A DNA stretch of 64,000 nt from the NCBI RefSeq assembly GCF_036227205.1, contig NZ_CP109442.1, forward strand, positions 8,928,001-8,992,000, given 5' to 3'. The notes under the pieces were generated by a model. The model searched no databases and was not told the origin of the DNA. It saw only the letters and a list, made by a program, of their open reading frames with translations. Both the position numbers and the translations under genes were made by a program. The stretch comes from Amycolatopsis sp. NBC_01480. Lineage in GTDB: Bacteria; Actinomycetota; Actinomycetes; Mycobacteriales; Pseudonocardiaceae. Positions 1 through 7,632 of this stretch are shown in pieces; position 1 is the stretch's first letter, and the number at the start of each line of letters is the position of its first letter.

Positions 1-558
1 GACCACGATCACCGCGGGCAGCGCGGTGGAGAAATCGCCCAGCCAGTTCGTGTCCGAGGGCAGCCCGACGCTGCCGAGCACGGCGTTCAGCGGGCCGCCG
101 TTGGCCGAGTAGATCATCTGCCACATGATCGCCACCACCACCGGCGGCATCGCCCACGGCACCAGCGCGAGCACCCGGGTCAGGCCCTGGAGCTTGAGGC
201 CGGAGTTCAACAGCAGCGCCAATCCCATCGCGGCGGCGAGCTGGAGCACGGTCACGCCGACTGTCCAGATCAGGCCGATCCGCAGCGAGTCCCAGAACAG
301 CGTGTTGCCGGCCAGGCGGGTGAAGTTGTCCACCCCGGCGAAGCCGTAATCCGGGTGGCGCACCAGCCGCGCGTTCGTGAAGGCGAGGAAGACGCCTATC
401 AGCAACGGCGCCACGCTGAGCACGAGGATCGGGATCAGCGACGGCAGCACCAGCCCGACAGCCTCGCGCCGCCGGGTCCGCGCCGCTTGCCCTCGCGACG
501 CCGGTTTTCTTGACGGCTTTTTCGGCGCCGCTTGGGGCAGCAGGGTGTCCGTGCTCAT
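1..558 (-). CDS. Sugar ABC transporter permease, MalF/UgpA type (3' end outside window)
   Basis: Inner-membrane permease of a binding-protein-dependent sugar importer. The first 186 residues are visible: a basic cytoplasmic N-terminus rich in Lys/Arg, a first membrane helix at about residues 35-60 ending in a PLLIGVFLAF-type stretch, then a periplasmic GVDNFTRL segment typical of the family. The ATG overlaps the stop codon of the upstream LacI gene by one base (TGATG), with GGAGGCGAG just upstream, so regulator and transporter are one operon. The EAA loop and the C-terminus lie beyond base 1. The substrate cannot be read from this part. Confidence 0.88.
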   Translation of the reverse strand, partial: MSTDTLLPQAAPKKPSRKPASRGQAARTRRREAVGLVLPSLIPILVLSVAPLLIGVFLAFTNARLVRHPDYGFAGVDNFTRLAGNTLFWDSLRIGLIWTVGVTVLQLAAAMGLALLLNSGLKLQGLTRVLALVPWAMPPVVVAIMWQMIYSANGGPLNAVLGSVGLPSDTNWLGDFSTALPAVIVV

Positions 559-1589
559 CACTCGCCTCCTTCCAGCACCGTGGATTCGACCGATGTGGAT
601 TCGCGGATTCGCAGCGCCGGGCCGACGTTCACCTGCTGCGCGGGCTGGTCCGGGTCGTCGGCCAGTTGCAGCATCAGCCGGGCCGCCGCGCGCCCGCGCT
701 CGGTCGAGCCGAGCGACACGCTGGTGAGGCTGGGCTGGAAAACGCGGCCGAGCTCGGTGTCGTCCATGCCGGTCACGGCCACGTCCCCTGGCACCGACAG
801 GCCCAGCTCGCGCACCGCGCGGATGGCGCCGATGGCGAGCAGATCGTTCGCCGCCACGAGCGCGTCGAGCTGCTGCTCGGGCCGGCGGGCCAGCAGCCGC
901 CGGGCGGCCTCGAGCCCGGCCGTGACGGTGAAGTCGCCGGCGATCTCCTGGTCGAACCGCTCCGCTTGACCGTGGTCCACGGCGTCGAAACCGCGCTGAC
1001 GGGACGAGCCCGGGGTCGTGTCGAGCGGGCCGTTGAGGAACCCGATGCGGCGGCGGCCGATCCCGTACAGGTGCCGGACCGCCTCGGCGATGCCGCCGGC
1101 CGAGTCCGTGGAGACCGAGCTGATGCCGCGGTCGTCCATCGCCCGGCCGATCACCACCACCGGCACCGGGGCCCGCTGGATCTCGGCGATCAGCCGGTCG
1201 TCGGTGCGCAGCGGGCTGACGATCAGCCCGTCGACGAACCCGCTGTTCAGGCTCCGCACCAGCTCGGCGGTCGAGGTCGCGGTGTCCCCTGTGGACATCA
1301 CCACCACCCGGTACCCTTGGGGCGCAAGGACTTCGTGGATCGCCCGCATCATGTCGACGTACACCGGGTTCCCGATGTCCGCCACCGCGAACGCGACCTG
1401 GAACGTCTTCTTCATCCGCAGCGACCGCCCGGTCGCGTCGACGCTGTACCCCAGCTCCGCGGCCGCGGCGACAACCCGCTCCACCATCGCCTTGCTCGCG
1501 CCGCTCCCGTGCAGGGCGCGCGAAGTGGACGCCAGGGAGACCCCGGCCCGCTCGGCCACCTGCATCAGCGTGGCGCGTGTTGACGTCAT
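558..1589 (-). CDS. LacI-family transcriptional regulator
   Basis: Probable repressor of the sugar ABC transporter that follows it. The N-terminal helix-turn-helix lies at about residues 7-30 (LMQVAERAGVSLASTSRALH), followed by the hinge and a periplasmic-binding-protein-like effector domain from about residue 60, with family-typical stretches such as VVMSTGDT and FLNGPLDTT. The 343-residue length is normal. It is first in an operon with the permease gene (one-base overlap). Two LacI-type operators lie 43-89 bases upstream of its start, which suggests autoregulation. The inducer is unknown. Confidence 0.92.
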   Translation of the reverse strand: MTSTRATLMQVAERAGVSLASTSRALHGSGASKAMVERVVAAAAELGYSVDATGRSLRMKKTFQVAFAVADIGNPVYVDMMRAIHEVLAPQGYRVVVMSTGDTATSTAELVRSLNSGFVDGLIVSPLRTDDRLIAEIQRAPVPVVVIGRAMDDRGISSVSTDSAGGIAEAVRHLYGIGRRRIGFLNGPLDTTPGSSRQRGFDAVDHGQAERFDQEIAGDFTVTAGLEAARRLLARRPEQQLDALVAANDLLAIGAIRAVRELGLSVPGDVAVTGMDDTELGRVFQPSLTSVSLGSTERGRAAARLMLQLADDPDQPAQQVNVGPALRIRESTSVESTVLEGGE

Positions 1590-1631
1590 CGTCGTGGGTA
1601 CCTCGGTGGCTAGGACTGGGGACTCGGCGGG

Positions 1632-1678
1632 TTGGAAACGTTTACAAGTGCTGATTCACTGGTTGAAAACGTTTCCAA
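1632..1678. promoter_or_regulatory. Twin LacI-type operators
   Basis: Two 16-bp near-palindromes, TTGGAAACGTTTACAA (1632-1647) and TTGAAAACGTTTCCAA (1663-1678), both have the central AACGTT of LacI-family operators. Their centres are 31 bp apart, close to three helical turns, so two dimers would sit on one face of the DNA. They lie just upstream of the lacI-type gene and are its most likely targets. Confidence 0.85.
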
Positions 1679-1789
1679 CGGAGTGTTTCTGAATACTGAC
1701 ACCCGGGGAACGGGCGTGTCAACAACACCCTCTGTGCAGCCGCGCAGGCACTGTGCGTGGCCAGCTTCGGCGCCACACGGGTCGGCCGT

Positions 1790-1929
1790 TAAGGACTCCT
1801 TCACCGCGTGCGACGCCGGTAAGGCCTCCTTCGCAGCGCACCACGCCGGTAAGGAGTCCTTAACGGCATACGACGCGGGCAAGGCCTCCTTCACCGCGTT
1901 TGCGACGCCGGTAAGGAGTCCTTGACCGG
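1790..1929. repeat. 30-bp tandem repeat array with AAGGNNTCCTT cores
   Basis: Four units start at 1790, 1820, 1850 and 1880 and a partial one at 1912. The first three are exactly 30 bp and the fourth 32 bp. Each unit begins with a palindrome-like core (AAGGACTCCTT, AAGGCCTCCTT, AAGGAGTCCTT) and ends near GACGCCGG. The array lies between the 3' end of the TetR gene and the LacI promoter. It is open in several frames as a 10-residue peptide repeat, but I see no start site or coding signal. The remaining DNA between 1680 and 1789 shows nothing recognisable. Confidence 0.8.
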
Positions 1930-1962
1930 CGGGCCTGAGTCCCGCGCAGCGAACCCCGGCGG

Positions 1963-2541
1963 TCAGACGACGGCGAGCCGGTCCACCAGCAGTTCCACCC
2001 GCCGCTCGGCGTCCCCCGGCGGCAGCCGTCCGGCCCGGGTCAGGGTGGCCAGCCCGTGCAGGGAGGCCCAGAACACCTCGGTGAACAGTCCCGGGTGGAC
2101 ACCGTCCCCAGCCGCCTCGCCCAGGCTTTCCAGCAGGGCCGCGAAAGCGTCCTTCAGCGGTTCCGGGGTGTCGTCGTTCGCGAAGGTCAGGCCGCCGTCG
2201 AGCTGGAACATGGCATCGTAGACCGCCGGATTGCGCTCAGCGAAGCCGAGATAGGCGCGGGCGAGCGCGGTGACGCGGGTGCGCGGGCCGTCCGCGGCGG
2301 CGGTCGCGGCGCGCACTGCCGCGGCCATCTCGGCCGCCCCGTCGAGGGCGACCGCGCCGATGATCTCGCGCTTGCCGCGGAAATGGCTGTAGAGCACGGG
2401 CTGGCTGTACTCGATGCGCTCGGCGAGCCGGCGGGTGGTGACCGCGTCCCAGCCCTGCTGCTCGGCGAGTTCGCGGGCCGTCGCCACGATCAGGCGCTCG
2501 CGGTCCGACCGTTCGCGCTCCTTGCGTTCCTGTACCGACAT
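1963..2541 (-). CDS. TetR/AcrR-family regulator
   Basis: One-component repressor of 192 residues. The N-terminal helix-turn-helix is at about residues 33-60 and includes TTRRLAERIEYSQPVLYSHF. The C-terminal part (NPAVYDAMFQLDGG, LHGLATLTRAGRL) resembles the WHG-type ligand domain. It is divergent from the DUF1772 gene; the 90-bp gap holds repeated CTAGC palindromes, so it probably represses both itself and that gene. The ligand is unknown. Confidence 0.9.
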   Translation of the reverse strand: MSVQERKERERSDRERLIVATARELAEQQGWDAVTTRRLAERIEYSQPVLYSHFRGKREIIGAVALDGAAEMAAAVRAATAAADGPRTRVTALARAYLGFAERNPAVYDAMFQLDGGLTFANDDTPEPLKDAFAALLESLGEAAGDGVHPGLFTEVFWASLHGLATLTRAGRLPPGDAERRVELLVDRLAVV

Positions 2542-2549
2542 GATGCGAC

Positions 2550-2615
2550 TCTAGCATCGCTAGACAAACGAGCGACAGTAGCGCTAGCGTTGCACCATCA
2601 GCTAGCAACGCTAGA
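2550..2615. promoter_or_regulatory. CTAGC palindromes, probable TetR operators
   Basis: TCTAGCATCGCTAGA at 2550-2564 is a palindrome with a 3-base centre. GCTAGCAACGCTAGA at 2601-2615 is a close copy, and a partial third site (GCTAGCGTTGC) lies at 2583-2593. They fill the intergenic region between the divergent TetR and DUF1772 genes, where a repressor would block both promoters. Confidence 0.75.
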
Positions 2616-2631
2616 TTTCAGGAAGGTCATC

Positions 2632-3084
2632 ATGCTCAGCACCCTCGAGGTCTTCACCACCGTGGTCGTCGGACTGATGGTCGGGGTGGAGTTCGCCGTC
2701 GCCTTCGTCCTCAACCGGATCTTCAACGCGCTCCCCGAAGACGCCGACCAGCTCGGCCGCGCGCACGGGGGCCGGATGCTCGGTGCCCTCATGCCGTTCT
2801 GGTACATCGGCTCGCTCATCCTGAGCGCGGTCTGGGCCATCGCCGGCTGGCACCACCCCGGCAGCGTGCTGGTGGTCGTCGCCGCCGGGCTGCTGATCGT
2901 GAGCGTGCTCATGTCGGTCCTGCTGCTCGTCCCGATCAACAACCGGGGCAAGAACTGGACCCCGGAAAACCGGCCCGCGGACTGGAAGGAGCAGATGAAT
3001 CGCTGGGACCGCTACCACTACGCCCGCGTCGCCGTGATCGTCGCCGCCTTCGCGCTGCTGGCCACCGCTCTTGCCCAAGGCTGA
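2632..3084 (+). CDS. DUF1772-family membrane protein
   Basis: Protein of 150 residues with four hydrophobic segments (about 5-28, 55-75, 82-102 and 128-148). It shows the family features of a long N-terminal helix, an asparagine-rich PINNRGKNW segment and a WDRYHYAR motif before the last helix. DUF1772 includes fungal anthrone oxygenases, but most bacterial members have no assigned function. The start at 2632 is preceded by CAGGAAGG. It is divergent from the TetR gene and probably controlled by it. Confidence 0.85.
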   Translation: MLSTLEVFTTVVVGLMVGVEFAVAFVLNRIFNALPEDADQLGRAHGGRMLGALMPFWYIGSLILSAVWAIAGWHHPGSVLVVVAAGLLIVSVLMSVLLLVPINNRGKNWTPENRPADWKEQMNRWDRYHYARVAVIVAAFALLATALAQG

Positions 3085-3142
3085 GCGGGAACTCCCGGCG
3101 ACGGCGGCTGAGCACCGTCGCCGGGAGCCGGCAGGAAGGACC

Positions 3143-4318
3143 TCAGGCGGTGACCGCCTCCGCGTTGTTCAGCAGCGCCGACGGCGGCTGGAGCAGAGCG
3201 TCCGAAGCCAGTGCCCGGCGCCGGGCCGCGCTGACCCCGCCGAAGCTCTCGGTGATGGCGGTCAGCCGCGCGGAGTGGTGGCCGACCTCGGACTCGTAGG
3301 TCATGCCGATCCCGCCGTGCAGCTGGACGATCTCCTCGGCCGCCGTGGTGGCCGCGTCGGCCACGAAGACGAACGCGTCGTCGGCCACCGTGGCCAGGTC
3401 CACGTCCGCGCCGTTGTCGTGCGCCTCGACGGCCGCGGTCGCCCACAGCGCCATCGAACGGGCCAGCTCGACCTTCGCGTACAGGTCGGCCGCGCGGTGC
3501 ACGAGCGCCTGGAACGTCGCGAGCGGGACGCCGAACTGCTTGCGCGTCTTGAGGTATTCGACGGTCAGCGCCAGGCCGGTCTCCATCAGCCCGACCGCTT
3601 CGCCGGTCACCGCGACCCGCGCGCGGGAGAACGCGAGGCGCAGCGCGGCCGCCGCGTCCGCGTCACCGGAGCCGAGCAGCACCGCGGGCGTGCCGGCGAA
3701 CTCGACCTGCGACGCGTGGCTCCAGTCGGCGGACCGGCCGTCGGTGCGGGTGATCCCCGCGGCCGAAGCGTCGACCAGGTACACCTGCGTCCGGCCGTCC
3801 TCGCCGGTCGCGGTGACCAGGAACCGGCCGGCCTGGTCGGCGTGGCGCACCGGCGACTTCACGCCGGTGAGCGCGGCCGATCCGGACCCGTCCGCGGCAG
3901 CGGTGACGGCGCGGGCGGCGCCCCAGGGCCGGCCCGGCTCGGCGTGCGCGACCGCGATGGTCGTGCCGCCGGCCGCCAGCTCGGGCAGCAGCTGCTTGGC
4001 CTGCTCCGCGGTGCCGAGCCCGGCGATCAGCCAGGACGGCAGGAAAACGCCGTCCAGCAACGGTTCCGCGGCGGCGTGCTTGCCCATCGCCTCCAGCGTG
4101 GCGTAGACCTCCACCGGTCCGGCGCCGACGCCGTCGAGCTCCTCGGCGACGGTCAGCCCGGTCAGCCCCAGCTCGCCCAGGGTCGCCCAGACCTTCTCGT
4201 TCCAGCCCAGCTCGGTGGCGGTCGCGGCGGCGCGCCCGCCCGCGGGGTAGCCCCGGCCGACGGCCGAGTCCACGGTCTCGAACAGCAGCCGCTGATCTTC
4301 GTTGAATTCGAGGTTCAT
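3143..4318 (-). CDS. Acyl-CoA dehydrogenase, probably non-catalytic partner subunit
   Basis: FAD-dependent acyl-CoA dehydrogenase fold, 391 residues. The N-terminal helical domain, a divergent middle beta domain and the C-terminal helical domain (MALWATAAVEAH, QLHGGIGMTYESEVGHH) are recognisable. The usual C-terminal NEIQR-type segment is missing, whereas the neighbour encoded just upstream has it. In actinobacterial steroid and fatty-acid catabolism, adjacent FadE genes of this kind form alpha2beta2 enzymes; that this pair does so is inferred. It begins 13 bp after the stop of the other subunit, so they are one transcription unit. Confidence 0.88.
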   Translation of the reverse strand: MNLEFNEDQRLLFETVDSAVGRGYPAGGRAAATATELGWNEKVWATLGELGLTGLTVAEELDGVGAGPVEVYATLEAMGKHAAAEPLLDGVFLPSWLIAGLGTAEQAKQLLPELAAGGTTIAVAHAEPGRPWGAARAVTAAADGSGSAALTGVKSPVRHADQAGRFLVTATGEDGRTQVYLVDASAAGITRTDGRSADWSHASQVEFAGTPAVLLGSGDADAAAALRLAFSRARVAVTGEAVGLMETGLALTVEYLKTRKQFGVPLATFQALVHRAADLYAKVELARSMALWATAAVEAHDNGADVDLATVADDAFVFVADAATTAAEEIVQLHGGIGMTYESEVGHHSARLTAITESFGGVSAARRRALASDALLQPPSALLNNAEAVTA

Positions 4319-4331
4319 GATCGCTGTGTCC

Positions 4332-5504
4332 TTAGAGCCCGAGGATCGTCTTGGCGATGACGCCGCGCTGGATTTCGTTGGAGCCGCCGAAGATCGACAG
4401 CTTCCGCTGGTTCAGGTACTGCTCCGCGGCGACCACCGCCGCGTCGTCGGCGCTCAGCTCGCCGTCGGCGTCCAGCAGCATCCCGTCCGGGCCCGCGACG
4501 CGCATGCGCAGCTTGCTCAGAGCCTGCAGCGCCTGGGTGCCCTCCATCTTGAGCAGGGACGACACCGGGCTGGCCGCGCCGTTCTCGGACGCGCCGGTCA
4601 CCCGCATCTGCGTGGCCTCGAGCGCCAGCAGGGTGGTCTTCGCGGTGTGCATGGACGCGCGGAACTGCGGGTCCGCGGCGAGCGGGCCGTCCTCGGTCTC
4701 GATGCCCGCGGCCGCCGCCGCGAGGTCGCTGTAGACCCGCTGGCTGGTGCCGACCTGGGCGATGCCGTTGCGCTCGTTGCCGAGCAGGAACTTGGCGTAG
4801 GTCCAGCCCTTGTTCTCCTCGCCGACCAGGTTCTCCGCCGGGATCTCGACGTTGTCGAAGAAGAACTCGTTGACCTCGGAGCTGCCGTCGACCAGCTTGA
4901 TCGGGCGCCGCTCGATGCCCGGCGTGGCCAGGTCCAGCAGCAGGAACGACAGGCCCTGCTGCTTGCGCGGCGCGTCCGGGTTCGTCCGCGCGAGCACGAA
5001 CATCCACTCGCCGAACTGGCCCAGCGTGGTCCAGGTCTTCTGGCCGTTCAGCACGTACGTGTCGCCCTCGCGGCGGGCGGTGGTGCGCAGCGAGGCCAGG
5101 TCCGAGCCGGCCTCCGGCTCGGAGAAGCCCTGCGACCACCAGATGTCCAGGTTCGCCGTGGCAGGCAGGAACTTCTGCTGCTGCTCCTCGTTGCCGAACT
5201 CGGCGATGATCGGGCCGACCATGCTGACGTTGAACGCCAGCGGCTGCGGCACGGCGTTGCGCTGCAGCTCAGCGGCGTAGAGGTGCGACTGGGTGGGGGT
5301 CCAGCCGCGGCCGCCCCACTTCTCCGGCCAGTGCGGCACCGCGAGCCCGTGCTCGTTGAGGATGCGCTGGCTGGTGACGATGTCGTCGCGGGTGATCCGG
5401 TTCAGCGCGGTGCGCCGGCGGATGTCCTCCGGGATGGCGCCGAGGAACACCTCCCGCAGCCCGTCCCGGAACGCGATGTCCCCTTCGGAGAGTTCCAGAT
5501 CCAT
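4332..5504 (-). CDS. Acyl-CoA dehydrogenase, catalytic-type subunit
   Basis: Flavoprotein of 390 residues that would introduce an alpha,beta double bond into an acyl-CoA. It has the signature segments WSQGFSEPEAGSDLASL (FAD/substrate loop, about residue 125), LNGQKTWTT (about 155) and the C-terminal GGSNEIQRGVIAKTILGL. It is the first gene of a pair with a second, divergent dehydrogenase. The pairing and the N-terminal HWPEKWGGRG motif resemble heteromeric FadE enzymes that act on steroid side chains or branched acyl-CoAs. The substrate is not evident, because no other beta-oxidation gene is nearby. Confidence 0.92.
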   Translation of the reverse strand: MDLELSEGDIAFRDGLREVFLGAIPEDIRRRTALNRITRDDIVTSQRILNEHGLAVPHWPEKWGGRGWTPTQSHLYAAELQRNAVPQPLAFNVSMVGPIIAEFGNEEQQQKFLPATANLDIWWSQGFSEPEAGSDLASLRTTARREGDTYVLNGQKTWTTLGQFGEWMFVLARTNPDAPRKQQGLSFLLLDLATPGIERRPIKLVDGSSEVNEFFFDNVEIPAENLVGEENKGWTYAKFLLGNERNGIAQVGTSQRVYSDLAAAAAGIETEDGPLAADPQFRASMHTAKTTLLALEATQMRVTGASENGAASPVSSLLKMEGTQALQALSKLRMRVAGPDGMLLDADGELSADDAAVVAAEQYLNQRKLSIFGGSNEIQRGVIAKTILGL

Positions 5505-5693
5505 GTCCTTCGGTTCCCTTTCGGCGAGCAGTGATCACCCGGCCACCCGAACATAAGGGGCGGCGGGCGGATCCGCGCAGCCGGTACCCCGACGAGCAGT
5601 GGTTCACCACTGACGCTAAGGAATCACCGGGCGTAAGGGAATGACCGAGTCCCTCGGATCGGTGTGACCATGGCGATCACACCGGCGCCGACG

Positions 5694-6569
5694 TCACACC
5701 GCCTTCGCGGTCCAGGCGAGCAGGTCCGAGATCACCTCGGCGCGGTTGGTCTCGTTGAGGATCTCGTGGCGCGCGCCGGGGTAGACGTGGGTGGTGACGT
5801 CGGTGAGGCCCGCGTCGCGGTAACGCTGGACGAGCGCATCGAACAGCGCCAGGCCGCCGTTCACCGGGTCCTGCTCCCCCACCGCGATGCAGAGCGGCAG
5901 GTCGGAGCGCATGCCGGAAACCGCCGTTGGGTCGGCGAGCCGCCGGGCGCCCTCGAACATGGCCTTCGCCGCGGTCTGCTCGAGCCCGAAACCGCAGAGC
6001 GGGTCGGCGACGTACGCGTCGACCTGGGCCTCGTCGCGGCTGAGCCAGTCGAACTCGGTGCGCGCGGGTGCGAACGGCGCGTTGAACATCGAAAGGTCCA
6101 GCGGCTGGTCGAGGTCCAGGGCCGGTTCGAGCACGTCCAGTGCGGCGGTCCCGGTCAGGATCACCGCGTCGACGTCGCCGCTGTGGTCGAGCAGGAACTG
6201 CTGCGCGGCGAAGGAGCCCATGCTGTGGGCCAGCAGCACCAGCGGGAGTCCGGCCTGCTCGGCCCGGATCACCGCGGCCAGCCGGCCGATGTCGTCGACC
6301 AGCCCGGGCCAGCCGCCCTCGCCCAGGTTCCCGAGCTCCGCGGCGGAACGGGCGGTTGCACCGTGCCCGCGGTGGTCCTGCCCGTACACGACGAACCCCC
6401 GCGCGGCGAACGCCTGGGCGACCTCCTCGTACCGCCGGACGTGCTCCCCCATCCCGTGGGTCAGCTGCACCGCCCCGGCCGGGGAGCCCACCGCGTCCCA
6501 CCGATACGCGACGACGGCCAGCCCGTCCGCGGCCTCGTAGGTGAAGGTGGCACTGGGCACGGTGGGCAT
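5694..6569 (-). CDS. Alpha/beta hydrolase, lysophospholipase / monoacylglycerol lipase type
   Basis: Serine hydrolase of 291 residues. It has the oxyanion LTHGMGEH segment at about residue 40, a DHRGHG motif, the nucleophile elbow AHSMGSF at about residue 115, an Asp in VGEQDPVNGG and the catalytic His in PGARHEILNE. It has no signal peptide, so it is probably cytoplasmic. The start at 6569 is chosen because AAGGAG lies 7 bases upstream; a longer frame to 6605 lacks such a site. It is probably monocistronic. Confidence 0.88.
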   Translation of the reverse strand: MPTVPSATFTYEAADGLAVVAYRWDAVGSPAGAVQLTHGMGEHVRRYEEVAQAFAARGFVVYGQDHRGHGATARSAAELGNLGEGGWPGLVDDIGRLAAVIRAEQAGLPLVLLAHSMGSFAAQQFLLDHSGDVDAVILTGTAALDVLEPALDLDQPLDLSMFNAPFAPARTEFDWLSRDEAQVDAYVADPLCGFGLEQTAAKAMFEGARRLADPTAVSGMRSDLPLCIAVGEQDPVNGGLALFDALVQRYRDAGLTDVTTHVYPGARHEILNETNRAEVISDLLAWTAKAV

Positions 6570-6686
6570 TGCGGGCTCCTTCGCTCCGGCGATCCGACGG
6601 CTCACCGTCCCCCATGGACCGGCGGGCGTCGACGCCGCCGGGTTCCGCGGCCGCGGCGTGCTGTGCGGCCGCGGAACCCGGGACGC

Positions 6687-7417
6687 TCAGTAGCGAATCG
6701 GTGCCTGCGGCTTCGCCTGGCTGTGGTGGCTGTGCGCCTGGGCGAATCCGCCGGTCATGGAGAACGCGCCGTTCGACAGCGGGCTCGGCTGGTAGCCGCC
6801 GCTGTCCAGGCCCTGCGGGGAATACGTGTCGAAAACCTGGCCGTTGACCGTGATTCCGGAGAAGTCCAGGGAGGAAAAGGACGGATAGCTCTGCGAGGGC
6901 GATTCGATGACGGCTTCCGCGCTCACGTCGGAGGCGCCCAGGTTCTGCGTCGTGTGTTCCGTCCAGCCCGCGGTGTCGTCGGTCAGCGTGATGTCGTAGT
7001 TGCCGCCGCCGGTGTCTTCGACCTTGCCGGTGAAGTGGTCGCCGGCGCTCACGGCGTCGTCCCAGTAGACCGGCGCCGCGGGTACATCTCGTACCAGGCG
7101 CGGTAGGCCGGTGAGCCGTTCTCGCAGTTGGTTTCCACGCCGGTCTGCTCGACGGTCTGCGAGCCGTAGCCGTCGACGCCGACCCACGGCGCGAACACGT
7201 CGTTCTGGGAGTTGCAGGTGACCTGGGGCTCCACCCAGGAGCCCGAGATCACGGTGAAGTTCGAGCCGGTCGCCACGTATCCGCCCCAGACATTGTCCTG
7301 CGGTGAATACGGGCCGAAACTGCCGGCCGAAGCCGTCGCCGGGGCGGCCAGGAAAACGACCGACAATGCGGCAGTGAGTGTGATCGTATCCCGTCTTCTC
7401 ATCGAACTGATTCTCAT
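6687..7417 (-). pseudogene. Secreted acid protease, peptidase family G1 (eqolisin), frameshifted
   Basis: The product starts with a signal peptide (MRISSMRRRDTITL through ATASA, start 7417, AGGAG upstream) and continues as a G1-type glutamic peptidase with GGYVATGSNFTVISGSW, WVGVDGYGS and VEQTGVE (the Gln of the Gln/Glu catalytic pair). After AWYEMYP the frame is lost near 7078-7083. The expected continuation APVYWDD, the SAEAVIE segment (catalytic Glu) and the C-terminus run intact in another frame to 6687. Restoring one G in the G/C-rich tract gives a full-length protein of about 243 residues. It could be a recent null mutation or a sequencing error. Confidence 0.8.
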
Positions 7418-7535
7418 GGAATCGCTCCTGTGAACGGTTGGGCCGAAAGGATCGCCTTTACGGCGCGATTCATTCACGGTAGCGAGACACCCGGACCGGC
7501 GGCACCTACGGAAGTGCTGAGCTGAACCAGCCGAA

Positions 7536-7581
7536 ACGACGTGCGGGCAGAGCGCCGGCCGGCACCCTGCCCACACGTCGT
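7536..7581 (-). terminator. Hairpin downstream of the sedolisin gene
   Basis: Arms of 15 bases with one mismatch (7536-7550 and 7567-7581) lie between the sedolisin gene and the eqolisin gene, both on the minus strand. Read on that strand the stem is followed by only three T, so it may act as a weak terminator or an mRNA-stabilising hairpin. Confidence 0.55.
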
Positions 7582-7632
7582 GTCATTTCCTGCTACGGAC
7601 GCAGTACTTCACGTCCGCTTATTGTTCAGTTC

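Noticed and set aside
1632..1925. 97-codon frame with a 10-residue repeat over the operator and repeat array
   Set aside because: The frame is open only because the DNA repeat is 30 bp; there is no ribosome site, and it runs through the LacI operators.
1790..1929. CRISPR-like array
   Set aside because: There are no unique spacers; the whole 30-bp unit repeats, and no cas gene is near.
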